A model generated the notes under the pieces. The model searched no databases. It was not told the origin of the DNA and saw only the letters and a program-made list of their open reading frames with translations. The position numbers and the translations under genes are program-made. DNA of 64,000 bases from Streptomyces sp. NBC_01217 (GTDB lineage Bacteria; Actinomycetota; Actinomycetes; Streptomycetales; Streptomycetaceae). The stretch spans positions 4,627,501 to 4,691,500 of the forward strand of contig NZ_CP108538.1 in the NCBI RefSeq assembly GCF_035994185.1, in the 5' to 3' direction. Numbering within the stretch: the first letter of the stretch is position 1; each line of letters starts with the position of its first letter. This document shows positions 56,184 through 64,000 of the stretch, piece after piece.

Positions 56184-56774
56184 TCAGGTTGTGAAAATGC
56201 GAAGGCATCCAGGGCAAGTCCGTGACGGCAGCTGAGGTGTAGTCGGGTTGACGTACCCGATCCAACACCCACATCCACCACAGATGTACTCGCCACGGGC
56301 ACCGGTCCTAGCTGCGAGGAATGCCAAGCGCCCCTGCAATGTTGAGTGATCCGGCACGATATCGACGGCGTGGCAGATAGCCGTCTCCGGTTCAAACTGA
56401 AAGCCCGGCGATACCTCGGCAGCAACGTCCGCCACACCATGGGCGAACAGCTTCGGCACTGTGAACATGTGGCGCTTGGAGCAACCGACCTCACCTATGC
56501 GCGAACTCGTCAGGCCAGTATGAGTACGGACATTGCTAAGCATAAGGGATGTGATGTTCTTCATCATTGGTTCAACTATGTGGATCCACCGATGAGTCGT
56601 AAGGGCGTGCCACACCCGTCCCGTACTCATCGGCGCAGGTTGCTTCTCGCGTGTTTCGATGAAATCCAGCAAGGTCTCCTCGTGCCGCAACCCCTGCTCG
56701 ATGAACGCTCGCACGTCTGCTCGCACATCCCCACCCTTCACATGCTCTTCGCTGAATGGCCAAACTCTACTCAC
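56184..56774 (-). CDS. Unknown protein with C-terminal zinc ribbon
   Basis: The protein has 196 residues. The body has no recognised domain. The C-terminus holds two cysteine pairs, CGGCGCW and CPGCLR, about 20 residues apart, which fits a zinc ribbon. A GTG start gives MSRVWPFSEEHVKGGDV; no ribosome site is obvious, so the start is uncertain. It lies convergent to the preceding gene, with low-GC codon use typical of accessory DNA. Confidence 0.5.
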   Translation of the reverse strand: MSRVWPFSEEHVKGGDVRADVRAFIEQGLRHEETLLDFIETREKQPAPMSTGRVWHALTTHRWIHIVEPMMKNITSLMLSNVRTHTGLTSSRIGEVGCSKRHMFTVPKLFAHGVADVAAEVSPGFQFEPETAICHAVDIVPDHSTLQGRLAFLAARTGARGEYICGGCGCWIGYVNPTTPQLPSRTCPGCLRIFTT

Positions 56775-56870
56775 TGATCAGGTGTGCCGTCAGCGCTCGC
56801 GCTCGCCGTCCGAAGGTGCCGCTGCCCCAGCAGGGGCAGCCGCCGAAGGCATGGCCAGATGACTGCCCCT

Positions 56871-56898
56871 CGCCACGCCTCGCCACGCCTCGCCACGC
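56871..56898 (+). repeat. Nearly three copies of a 10-bp repeat
   Basis: CGCCACGCCT is repeated in tandem (56871, 56881, then CGCCACGC), about 80 nt before the next plus-strand gene. It is a simple tandem array with no clear function. Confidence 0.6.
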
Positions 56899-56975
56899 TC
56901 CGGGGCCATCTGCGTGTACGGAGAACAGCCGTTATTTCGAACGCACTTGAGTATGTGGCGGTAGCCTTCTGGGCT

Positions 56976-57806
56976 ATGACAACCGCTCCTTGGCAGCGCC
57001 TCTCTGTCCGGCTCGGTGGCCCGGAGCTGGATGCCGCTCCGTACTCAGGAGTGCCCAACCACCTGCTGGATCCCTTGCAGCGGTGGGCGTCGCAGCGAGC
57101 GGAGCGGAATGGCGGCGCCGTCGGCTCGACGCTGTGCCTACGACTTCGTCTCGCTCTCCCCGCTCGGCACTCGGCGGGTCAATTCTTCCGTCAATCTTCG
57201 GGCACAGATCTGCTCGACATCGTGGATGGTCTGCTGTGGTTGGGGGCTGATTTCACTGGAGACGGGGATCCTGATAGCCAGCTGGACCGGCTCCTCAGCG
57301 AAGCGGGCTCGTCATACTGCGTCAACGCGGAGACCAACGGCCTCGAACTAAGGATTACGCCCGCCGCACGCGAGGCCGTCAAGCAAACCGTCGCCGACGC
57401 AGCAGCCGGATCGGCAGCGGAGCATTTGGCAACTGGATGGCACGCGGCGTACGGGCTTCACCCTGATCCGGTACGGGCCTATAGCGAGGCGATCAAGGCG
57501 GTTGAGTGCGCTGCTCATGCCGTCATCCAGCCGAACCACGCCCGAGCAACTCTCGGCACCATGATCGGGGAGCTCAAGGGCCCCTCGCGGCCGAAGTTTC
57601 ACACCGTGCTTTCGACTCCTTCTACTGCAGATCCGATCAAACCAGTGGAATCGATGATGTGCGCGCTATGGGACGGACAGACCTCCAGACACGGCAAGCA
57701 GACTCCTACTGTTCCGGAGAGTCTGGAGGCGGCGCGAGCTGGTGTACACCTTGCTGCGACGCTCGTGCAATGGTTCGCCTCTGGCTCGGTGACACGCTCG
57801 CACTGA
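56976..57806 (+). CDS. Unknown accessory protein, possibly Abi/HEPN-like
   Basis: The protein has 276 residues from ATG 56976 (MTTAPWQRLSVRL). The C-terminal third (DPVRAYSEAIKAVECAAHAV and following helices) has the spacing of helical domains seen in abortive-infection C-terminal proteins. The catalytic R-x4-6-H of true HEPN nucleases could not be placed with confidence. The upstream part is an alpha/beta-looking region. An IS1380 element is inserted exactly behind its stop codon, which is part of the target duplication. Function unknown. Confidence 0.55.
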   Translation: MTTAPWQRLSVRLGGPELDAAPYSGVPNHLLDPLQRWASQRAERNGGAVGSTLCLRLRLALPARHSAGQFFRQSSGTDLLDIVDGLLWLGADFTGDGDPDSQLDRLLSEAGSSYCVNAETNGLELRITPAAREAVKQTVADAAAGSAAEHLATGWHAAYGLHPDPVRAYSEAIKAVECAAHAVIQPNHARATLGTMIGELKGPSRPKFHTVLSTPSTADPIKPVESMMCALWDGQTSRHGKQTPTVPESLEAARAGVHLAATLVQWFASGSVTRSH

Positions 57807-57807
57807 G

Positions 57808-59515
57808 CCCGGATCCACCGGCTGATGTTTCCGAGGTCCGATTTCTCGCCGAGGGCTGATGGTGGTGTGGGGCTTGGGTTCGAGGGCGGGCGGCGCCCGC
57901 CGCGCTCGGGTCGCGGCCTGTCCGAGGTGTTTTGCGAGTCGGGGCTGGGGCGGTGGTGCCGGTGGCCGGTGCGGCCGTCAGGGTGCGGTGTCGATGGAGG
58001 CCGTCAGGGTGTCGACGGTGGGTGATGGACGGCCTCGAACAAGTCCTGGTAGGCGGCCTGCCAGGGCCAGTTGGCGGGCAGGTGGGCGGTCAGCTTGGTC
58101 CTCGCGGTGCGGGCGAGTCGGGCGGGGACGTGGATCAGGTGGGCGCGGAGTGTGGCGGTGGTGGCCTTGGCGTGGAAGGCCGAGGCCAGGGCGCCGGCGG
58201 CCCGCAGCAGGTTGTGCGACATGGCCCACAGGATCAGCCAGGCGGCGTTCGCCTGGAAGTTTCCCGAGGGCAGGTGGGCGAGCGCGGAGGACTTCCCGTC
58301 CGCGATCGCCTGTTCCACGACAGCGTGTTGCCGGTGGTGCAGTTCGGCCTGAAGCATGCCGAAGGGGCTGTTGGTGAAGATGGGATGGTAGCGCCAGGAG
58401 TCGAACAACTCGCCCTGCCCGGTGGCTGCTTGCGGGTTCAGGCGTCGCACCCGTCGCACGATCAGACGGGCGGTGACCTGCTCGGCCTTCTTGCGTCCGG
58501 TGAACGCGGTGTACTCGGTCTCGGCGACCTCGGCGTCGGAGACCATCTCGCCGGTGTCGGGATCCACGAACGCCTCGGGGTAGCGGATCGGGATCCAGGC
58601 GTCCTCGGTGATGCGGCCGATCGCGGCGGCGATGGAGGGGTTCATGCCCGTGGTGAGGGAGAAGTGGGCACCGGACCTGTGGCAGGCGGCGGCCACATCG
58701 GCGGTGTAGAACTTGCTGTCCGCCCGCACCATCCGGATTCCGGTTCCGCCCGCGTCCTTCGCGATGGCCAGGGCCTGGGCGACGAAGCTTTTCGCGCCGC
58801 GGACGTCGGCGGCCTTGCCGCGGCGCAGGCGGACCGCACCGATCACCGGCCGGGCGAGCGGGGTGGACAGGGTGGCCATGATCGGGTGCAGGGTGCGCTG
58901 CCCCTTCAGGCGCCCGTGCTCGGCGCCTTGCTTGGCCCGTCCGTAGACCCGGCGGTGGGTGGGGTCGATGTCGATGAACATCAGCTGCCCGGCGCCGGGC
59001 AGCAGCGGGGTACGGGTCGCGAGGCGGGCCAGGAATTCCCGGTGCACACGGTGGAGTTGCCGGTTGTGGCCGTGGGTGAAGGAGCGCAGGAAGGTGCCCA
59101 GCGTGGACGGGGCGCGTATCCCGGCGAAGGCCCGGTCCATTGCGCCGTGCCGCAGCCGGTCGGCATCATCGATGGAGTCGGCCCCCGAGCACATCGCGCC
59201 CAGCAGCGACATCACCTTGGCCGCCGGATGGGCGCCGCCGCTGTTGTCGGCCGCCTCGATGCGGACCTGGGCGGCCAGACCGGGCAGGCCGACCCGTTCG
59301 GCGAGCGCGATCAGCGGAAGCAGCCCCGCATCCGCGATCAGATTCGGCTCGTCGAAGAGTGCGGAGACATGGACGGCGGCATGGGAAGATTGCATCTCGG
59401 AAGAGCCTTGTCATCGTGCGTGCTGGAAGCCTCAAGAACTCCCATCATCGCAGGTCACAAGGCTCTTCCTCGTTCCCGGAGAAGTTGTCCACAGAGGTCA
59501 GCCGGTGGATCCGGG
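57808..59515 (-). mobile_element. Complete IS1380-family insertion sequence
   Basis: The 1708-bp element is bounded by perfect 18-bp inverted repeats, CCCGGATCCACCGGCTGA at 57808-57825 and its complement at 59498-59515. A 5-bp target duplication CTGAG flanks it (57803-57807 and 59516-59520). It encodes one full-length transposase, so it looks recent and may be active. Insertion kept the stop codon of the upstream gene, as TGA lies within the duplicated CTGAG. Confidence 0.92.
58004..59395 (-). CDS. IS1380-family transposase
   Basis: This DDE transposase has 463 residues. Candidate catalytic acidic residues are Asp in MFIDIDPTHRRVYG, Asp in VRADSKFYT and a later Glu in HHRQHAVVEQAIADG, the layout of the IS1380 group. 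No frameshift or stop interrupts it. It fills the element almost entirely, leaving about 120-200 nt at each end. The start codon lies near 59395 (MQSSHAAVHV). Confidence 0.93.
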   Translation of the reverse strand: MQSSHAAVHVSALFDEPNLIADAGLLPLIALAERVGLPGLAAQVRIEAADNSGGAHPAAKVMSLLGAMCSGADSIDDADRLRHGAMDRAFAGIRAPSTLGTFLRSFTHGHNRQLHRVHREFLARLATRTPLLPGAGQLMFIDIDPTHRRVYGRAKQGAEHGRLKGQRTLHPIMATLSTPLARPVIGAVRLRRGKAADVRGAKSFVAQALAIAKDAGGTGIRMVRADSKFYTADVAAACHRSGAHFSLTTGMNPSIAAAIGRITEDAWIPIRYPEAFVDPDTGEMVSDAEVAETEYTAFTGRKKAEQVTARLIVRRVRRLNPQAATGQGELFDSWRYHPIFTNSPFGMLQAELHHRQHAVVEQAIADGKSSALAHLPSGNFQANAAWLILWAMSHNLLRAAGALASAFHAKATTATLRAHLIHVPARLARTARTKLTAHLPANWPWQAAYQDLFEAVHHPPSTP

Positions 59516-59593
59516 CTGAGGGAGGGCTGGAGTGTGGGGAAAGATATGGACTCTGCGTGGCCTACTGCTTGTCTTCGCGTTGGTCGAAACCGC

Positions 59594-59641
59594 AGCGCCC
59601 CTGGGACTCGACTACGGCTGTCGGAGTTGCCCAGGGGCGCT
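59594..59641. terminator. Hairpin between IS1380 and the integrase gene
   Basis: AGCGCCCCTGGG (59594-59605) pairs with CCCAGGGGCGCT (59630-59641) across a 24-nt loop. It probably ends the integrase transcript coming from the right. Confidence 0.65.
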
Positions 59642-59704
59642 GTGTTCCTGTCTTTTAGAGATGAGGCGAGCAAGAAGTCGTTTTGAAACCGCGATGGGTT
59701 CTGA

Positions 59705-61111
59705 TCAGGAGGTAGACGGGTCTTCGATGTGCGCCTCTAGAGCAGCGCTGATCAGCTCGTTGGCTTGTTGCTGATGCCCGCGCAGGACCTTCGCGTAGAA
59801 GCGCCATAGGACCGCAGGGCTGTGGCCGGCTCGCCTAGCGACCTCCACAGGGTCAACGCCCACCTTGATCCAGAGCGAGACACCGGCATGTCGGAGGGAG
59901 TACGGCACTTCGGCGATCTGGGTTCGCAAGTCTGCTTCGTCGAGTGCCCTTCGTCTCGCCTCCTGCCACATCTCCGTGTATTCCGTGGATCGAATCCGCC
60001 CTCCTCGAACGGCGGTGAAGAGCCGTCCGTCGGGGGCCGATCCGTGCGTTCGGATGTGCTCGCTCAGCAGGCGTACGAGAGCCGGCGGAATCGGTAGAGA
60101 CCGGGTTGCTCGCCGAGCCCGACGCTTCAAGCCGCGTTGCTCGTACGACTTCCCGTCGTCCGTCCACCCCGAGCCGACCTCCGGGCGGCTTCCTGCGAGG
60201 ATGAGCTCGCCCCATCCCGTGGCGGGAAGGCGGCAGTCTTGCTGCCGCAGATCCGCGCCTTCCGACGGTCGCATGGCGGCGTAGTACAGGCACCCGAAGA
60301 AAGCGTGCAGGTGACTGCCTCGTGGCCCCTGTGCGGCTATGGCGTCCAAGAGCTCACGGGCGAGCTTCGGTCCGGGGACGTACCGGAAGTCGACTTCGTC
60401 ATCCGTCTGGGGCGGGTCCCAGTCGATCTTTGTGAGCGGGTTGTTGGTGAGCAGGTCGCGTTCCACTGCGAAGCGCAGTGCGTTGCTTAGGACGGTTCGC
60501 TTACGGCTCACCGTGTTGTTGGCAGCTGGCTTGCCGTTGAGCTTGAGTGACAGCGCTTCGAGGGCGGGACGGAGGTTGTCGGACTGGGCCAGGTCTTTGA
60601 CCTTGAGCGAGTGCTTCGCCACCCAGTCCAGCGCCTGGGCCGACTCCTCGGGCGGATCCAGTACGTCTTTGCGCAGCGCCCACTGACCGGCTTCGTTCTT
60701 GGTCATCTGGAAGGCCCAGGTACGGAGGGCCAGGCGTAGGACGTCCTGGTTAGGCATTCCCTTCCGGGTGGTCACTAGCACGGGCATCATGTTCGCCAGC
60801 GCCTCCGCGATTCCGGACCTGTGTTTGGCGGATGCCTTCGGCCACTTCATGAGCGCGTAGGCGCATGAGTGGTCGAACCAGGTGGGGGAGTTGAGCTCGC
60901 GAAGCTCCGATGCCGGGACCCCTGTTTCGGTGTCGAACTGCTCGCCGTTGCGCTGGGCGGTGATGAGTTCGGACCGTCGGCCGTCTGCGAGCTTAGAGGT
61001 CACGAACGGCTGTTGGTGTACCTCGCCCCCGACCTTCCAACGGAGTTGGAACGGAGCACTCTTGCTCGGGCGCTGCCGGACGCCCCAGATACGTACATCG
61101 AAGGTCAGCAT
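59705..61111 (-). CDS. Tyrosine site-specific integrase
   Basis: The protein has 468 residues. The N-terminal part (1-75) is an arm-type DNA-binding region, followed by a SAM-like core-binding domain. The catalytic domain has the first Arg in AAMRPSEGADL, then VPYSLRHAGVSLW (His and Arg of the HxxR region), AGHSPAVLWRFYAKVL (second His and the Tyr nucleophile). All four key positions are present, so it is probably active. The ATG at 61111 has GAGGAGG 7 nt upstream and overlaps the excisionase stop by 7 nt. Confidence 0.92.
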   Translation of the reverse strand: MLTFDVRIWGVRQRPSKSAPFQLRWKVGGEVHQQPFVTSKLADGRRSELITAQRNGEQFDTETGVPASELRELNSPTWFDHSCAYALMKWPKASAKHRSGIAEALANMMPVLVTTRKGMPNQDVLRLALRTWAFQMTKNEAGQWALRKDVLDPPEESAQALDWVAKHSLKVKDLAQSDNLRPALEALSLKLNGKPAANNTVSRKRTVLSNALRFAVERDLLTNNPLTKIDWDPPQTDDEVDFRYVPGPKLARELLDAIAAQGPRGSHLHAFFGCLYYAAMRPSEGADLRQQDCRLPATGWGELILAGSRPEVGSGWTDDGKSYEQRGLKRRARRATRSLPIPPALVRLLSEHIRTHGSAPDGRLFTAVRGGRIRSTEYTEMWQEARRRALDEADLRTQIAEVPYSLRHAGVSLWIKVGVDPVEVARRAGHSPAVLWRFYAKVLRGHQQQANELISAALEAHIEDPSTS

Positions 61112-61296
61112 GCAGTCGCCTCCTCGTGTTCGTTCAGCCACTTGTCGAAGTCGGCCCGACGGAAACGGAGTTGGCCGTTGGGGAGCTTGATGCACTTCGG
61201 GGCCAGGCCGCGGGTGCGCATTCGGTAGAAGGCGGCGCGGGACATGCCGAGTTCGTTGAGGATCTCGGCGAGCTTCATATGCGGTTCTCGGCGCAT
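61105..61296 (-). CDS. Excisionase-like helix-turn-helix protein
   Basis: This MerR-like winged helix has 63 residues. LAEILNELGMSRAAFYRMRT is the DNA-binding pair of helices, and the wing ends QLRFRRADFDKWL. Size, overlap with the integrase and this fold are those of Xis proteins that direct excision. The ATG at 61296 is used; ATG at 61278 (MKLAEIL) is also possible. Confidence 0.88.
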   Translation of the reverse strand: MRREPHMKLAEILNELGMSRAAFYRMRTRGLAPKCIKLPNGQLRFRRADFDKWLNEHEEATAC

Positions 61297-61371
61297 TGAG
61301 ATCAGTCCCCCTCGGCGTTGCGGATGCGTCGCGTGTTGCTGGGCGTGATGGCGACGGCCGGTGCGGAGATC

Positions 61372-61543
61372 GTCAGCAGCGTCAGCAGATCCTCTCTACC
61401 TGCGGCTTTGCTGTGCTGACGGGCGTCAGCGGAGGTCAGCAGTGTCAGCACCGGTCGGCGATTCCGCTGACAGCGCTGACGCCTGCTGACGTCGTGTCCG
61501 GGAGTGTTTCCGCAGGCCAGCGCATTCTGCTGACGCTGCTGAC
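61372..61543. repeat. Cluster of eleven GTCAGC/GCTGAC repeats
   Basis: GTCAGC at 61372, 61381, 61425, 61435 and 61444; GCTGAC at 61415, 61466, 61475, 61485, 61529 and 61538. Several pairs are 9-10 bp apart. It sits between the rep stop and the excisionase start. It may be an origin or Rep/Xis binding region of the element. Chance enrichment is unlikely at this density. Confidence 0.75.
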
Positions 61544-61545
61544 GG

Positions 61546-63507
61546 CTAGCGGGCATCGGCGCTGTCCTCCGGAGTCTGGAGGGAGGGGTGGACGCGGTAC
61601 GTCGTCGTTGCGGGTTGACCAACGCGGCCGCTCCTGATGCGTTCCTCGGCTCGGAGGTAGCCGTGGGCTTCCAGCAGAGCGAGGGCGGGTTCGACCTGCG
61701 CGACCGTACGGAAGCGGCGGGAGGCTGCGACGGCATCGCGTCGTTTGACTGCGGTGCGCCACGTGCCATCCGCCTTTGGGCGACGGAGCCAGCCGAGGAT
61801 CGTCTGCGCGGCGTCGGTGGCCGGGTCGGAGGCGATCAGGTCGAAGACCGCCAGGGCGTGAGCCGTGTAGTAGTCGGTGATCTCCGTCGCGCGGGCGATG
61901 GTCGCCTCGTCCACGGGCTGGCCCCAGTCGTCGCTGCTGACGCGGTCTGCAAGGTGGAGAAGCAGGGCGACCCGGGCGGTGTGACCGACCAACTTGCCTG
62001 CCCAGTCCAAGAGGTGGGAGAGCGGCTGCTCGGGACGGAGCGACGTTTCGAGCTTGTCCTGCAGACCCTCGACCGCGCGGTCCGCCTGCGCGGTGAGCCG
62101 GACAGTGACGGGATCGGGCAGGGCGTAGAGAGTGCGCAGGAGCCGGGCGAGACCGTCTTGGTAGCGCTGGGTGATCGGCTCGGGCACGGGGGTGGTGCGG
62201 ATCTTGCGGTAGCCGAGATTCGAGGCGGGCAGGGCGTAGAGGAAGCGCGCGAGGAGCCCGCGGTCGCGGGCGCCGGGAGCGCTGGCCAGGTCCTGCAGAA
62301 CCGCGGGTTGCGGAGTGATGCCGATAGTGAGGGCGGGCTTGTCCACGCTCGGCTGTTCCCGGGTGATCCGGTCGGTCTGCAGGCGCTCGCCCTTGTGAGC
62401 CTGCAGGAAGACACCCAGCGCGGGCCGTGCGCTGTAGCGCCCGGCGATGATGTCGAAGAGGTCGCCCTCAGGGGAAAGTGCGGCGAGGCACCTGTGGATT
62501 GCGAGCTGCTGGGCGAGCGGCTCGGGGGTGATGTCACCGGAGACCGTCAACCGCGGCCTAGGCGGCACGAAGATCTCTTCGGCGAGCAATTTGGCGGCGG
62601 ACGCCTCAGCGACCAGCGAACTGCGGTCGATGTCGCTGCCCGGCTTCCGGGCCTTCGCCATGAGGCCTTCGGCCTCCGCGAGAGCCGCCTCTCTGGCGGT
62701 TTCCGCCTCGACGATGCAGGCCCGCGATTCGTCCTGCAGCTGACGCTCGACCTCGTAGATCGGCTCGGTCATCGCTGCGAAGACATCGGACTTTCGAGAC
62801 GCGGGAGGCATGGCGCAGACCAGGTAGAGGTTGGACTGTTCACGCCACCCGGGGCGGATTTCCACGTTGACGCGTCCGCCGGCCGCAGTCGAAACCGCCG
62901 CGAGCGCCATGGTGGCGGCCAGGTCCGGAGGTGTCTGAGTGAACTCGGCGACCGCGGCCACGTGTTCAGCGATCCACGGCGTCAACGCCGAGACGGGGAA
63001 AAGCGGAAGCGATGCATGCGTGCCGAGAGGGATCGGGGCCGGCCATTGGTCGGCGCTACGGATTGTGGCGAGCTCTGCAGATGCCTGGGCTGCGAGCTGT
63101 TCTACATCCGTTGTGCCCTGCCGACTGTGCGCGATCAGGCGGGTGCCGGTCTCGATGAGGCGCCGCTGATTGGCGACGTCGGCCACGATCTCCGCGTAGT
63201 ACGAGCTGTTGGCTGCGCTGGGCGTCGCCTGAACGAGCGCGTGCAGATAGGTGGCCCCGCCGACCCGCTGAAGCTGTCCAACATCCCGCAGCCGGGCAGC
63301 GACGGTGATCGGGTCTACGGGCAGATCGGCCGCGTGCATGGCGGTGACGGTGGCGTGGATCGTGGCGTGCGCGGGACGGTAGTAGTCGTCCGGGGCCAGA
63401 ATCGCGGCCACTTCAGCGATCGCGTCGCGCGACAAGAACATGGCCCCAAGTGCAGCCTGTTCTGCTTCCAGGTCGTTCGGTGGTGCGGTCTCGGCGGAGT
63501 CGGTCAC
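61546..63507 (-). CDS. DnaB-N / DUF3987 replication protein of the element
   Basis: The protein has 653 residues. Residues 10-115 are a DnaB N-terminal domain (EAEQAALGAMFLSRDAIAEV, then DDYYRPAHATIH). Residues about 175-590 form a DUF3987 domain, with CAMPPASRKSDVF in place of a canonical Walker A at the expected site. No clear DnaB helicase core is present, so it is probably a primase/helicase-like initiator or a helicase loader rather than the host DnaB. The GTG at 63507 has AAAGG 8 nt upstream. Confidence 0.82.
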   Translation of the reverse strand: MTDSAETAPPNDLEAEQAALGAMFLSRDAIAEVAAILAPDDYYRPAHATIHATVTAMHAADLPVDPITVAARLRDVGQLQRVGGATYLHALVQATPSAANSSYYAEIVADVANQRRLIETGTRLIAHSRQGTTDVEQLAAQASAELATIRSADQWPAPIPLGTHASLPLFPVSALTPWIAEHVAAVAEFTQTPPDLAATMALAAVSTAAGGRVNVEIRPGWREQSNLYLVCAMPPASRKSDVFAAMTEPIYEVERQLQDESRACIVEAETAREAALAEAEGLMAKARKPGSDIDRSSLVAEASAAKLLAEEIFVPPRPRLTVSGDITPEPLAQQLAIHRCLAALSPEGDLFDIIAGRYSARPALGVFLQAHKGERLQTDRITREQPSVDKPALTIGITPQPAVLQDLASAPGARDRGLLARFLYALPASNLGYRKIRTTPVPEPITQRYQDGLARLLRTLYALPDPVTVRLTAQADRAVEGLQDKLETSLRPEQPLSHLLDWAGKLVGHTARVALLLHLADRVSSDDWGQPVDEATIARATEITDYYTAHALAVFDLIASDPATDAAQTILGWLRRPKADGTWRTAVKRRDAVAASRRFRTVAQVEPALALLEAHGYLRAEERIRSGRVGQPATTTYRVHPSLQTPEDSADAR

Positions 63508-63697
63508 AGCGCGGCCTTTCGGCGAAACGCGACGACGAGCGCCGGGAGACTGTGGCAACCTCGCACGGCCGTACGGGCGACTGCGCGAAGCGAGGGGAAG
63601 TGGTGCATCCTGATGGCACCTCCTGTGTCCGTGGATGGGATGGGAGGAACCGGGGCAGCGGGCGTCTTTGACCCGTCGACCGCTGCCCCGGGCGAAA

Positions 63698-64000
63698 TCA
63701 GATGGCCTGCGTGAGGCTCCATGCGTGGTACGCCTCGCGGACGTACTCGCGGTGATCCGGACCCGAGGCCAAATCGGCGCCTCGAAGACTCAGCAGGCCG
63801 TTTGCGGAGTCGCGCTCGACCAGACGGAGCGCGGCCTGCTCAGCGGTCTGCACGGCGGAGGTGGCGACCTCCGGGGCGTACGTGTCCACTTCCTGCAGGG
63901 CAATGCGGTCCAGGAGCGCGGCCTTCCTGATCCAGAACTCGCGGTCCATGGCCGAGCCGAACTCGCGTGTGGATGCCCGCCGGGCGATCCAACCGATTTC
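63698..64000 (-). CDS. Partial small element protein, runs off the window
   Basis: A minus-strand frame is open from the window edge through EIGWIARRASTREFGSA to ATG 63949 and on to a stop at 63698. The visible 100 residues are helical (EFWIRKAALLDRIALQE, then AVQTAEQAALRLVE). The frame stays open upstream with coherent coding, so the true start is probably beyond the window. It lies 190 nt before the replication gene on the same strand. Small proteins of this kind are common next to rep genes in Streptomyces integrative elements. Function unknown. Confidence 0.6.
   Translation of the reverse strand, partial: EIGWIARRASTREFGSAMDREFWIRKAALLDRIALQEVDTYAPEVATSAVQTAEQAALRLVERDSANGLLSLRGADLASGPDHREYVREAYHAWSLTQAI

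Larger units (their letters stand above)
59594..64000. mobile_element. Left part of an integrative element (integrase-xis-rep module)
   Basis: Integrase, a small excisionase overlapping it, a repeat cluster and a DnaB-N/DUF3987 replication protein follow each other on the minus strand. This is the int-xis-rep order of actinomycete integrative and conjugative elements. The right end is outside the window, so transfer genes such as an FtsK-like Tra are not seen. The exact left end is unclear; the half tRNA-Ser at 55142-55182 is a candidate attachment scar, which would add the genes at 55.4-57.8 kb and the IS to the element. Confidence 0.65.

Noticed and set aside
61302..61769. 155-codon minus-strand frame overlapping the rep end
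   Set aside because: Its LLTLLT-type repeats come from the GTCAGC cluster, and half of it is out of frame with the certain rep gene.

Overview
The window is high-GC actinobacterial DNA and almost certainly Streptomyces. It carries the sporulation pair ssgR-ssgA, GTG and TTG starts, a Rex-type operator in front of cydA, a Streptomyces-type parS palindrome, DnaA boxes of the TTGTCCACA type, and the DtpA/ECuC/Sco copper cluster known from Streptomyces lividans. From memory, the gene order (ssgR, ssgA, YibE/F, thiC, phosphatase, LacI regulator, hisC, cydABCD, sensor kinase, ABC genes, serS, pheA, dtpA cluster, pepP, HtrA protease) matches the origin-proximal core of the S. coelicolor chromosome around SCO3924-SCO3977. 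The parS and DnaA-box content agrees with an origin-proximal location.

Core part (about 1-50.7 kb). 0-2 kb: a small membrane protein, then ssgR and ssgA. 2-10.3 kb: YibE/F membrane protein, TPP riboswitch plus thiC, a membrane protein, a PPP-type phosphatase, a LacI regulator and hisC. 10.3-18.6 kb: terminator, Rex operator, cydA-cydB-cydDC (bd oxidase and its fused ABC assembly transporter) and a GAF/GAF histidine kinase. 18.7-25 kb: a HAD phosphatase, an F420-type oxidoreductase, KptA, and a three-gene overlapping operon (M24 peptidase, alpha/beta hydrolase-SDR fusion like mycobacterial EphD, MerR regulator). 25.3-28.9 kb: two ABC ATPase/permease pairs. 29-34 kb: a winged-helix/coiled-coil protein, tRNA-Ser(GCT), a second HAD phosphatase overlapping serS, a gene-free DnaA-box cluster, and pheA. 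34-40.4 kb: copper trafficking genes (dtpA, copCD fusion, ecuC, sco, ycnI, membrane protein), all on the minus strand. 40.6-50.6 kb: two ATP-binding anti-sigma-like proteins, pepP, a PP2C-like phosphatase, a prim-pol-like protein, a SEC-C protein, a glycerophosphodiesterase and an HtrA-like protease whose upstream region holds a striking array of 11-bp repeats.

Accessory part (about 50.7-64 kb). This holds small unknown genes, a DUF6313 protein, an AlkZ-like DNA glycosylase candidate, a decayed kinase-like gene, a VOC gene whose end has been replaced by an istB (IS21) fragment, and the 5' half of a second tRNA-Ser. It continues with three unknown genes, a complete IS1380-family element with a 5-bp target duplication, and then the left part of an integrative element: integrase, excisionase, a cluster of GTCAGC repeats, a DnaB-N/DUF3987 replication protein and a partial small gene running off the window.

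Start codons were chosen by Shine-Dalgarno spacing, overlap with upstream genes and family length. Where the choice was uncertain, the entry says so. No homology search was run; family names rest on motifs and remembered families.
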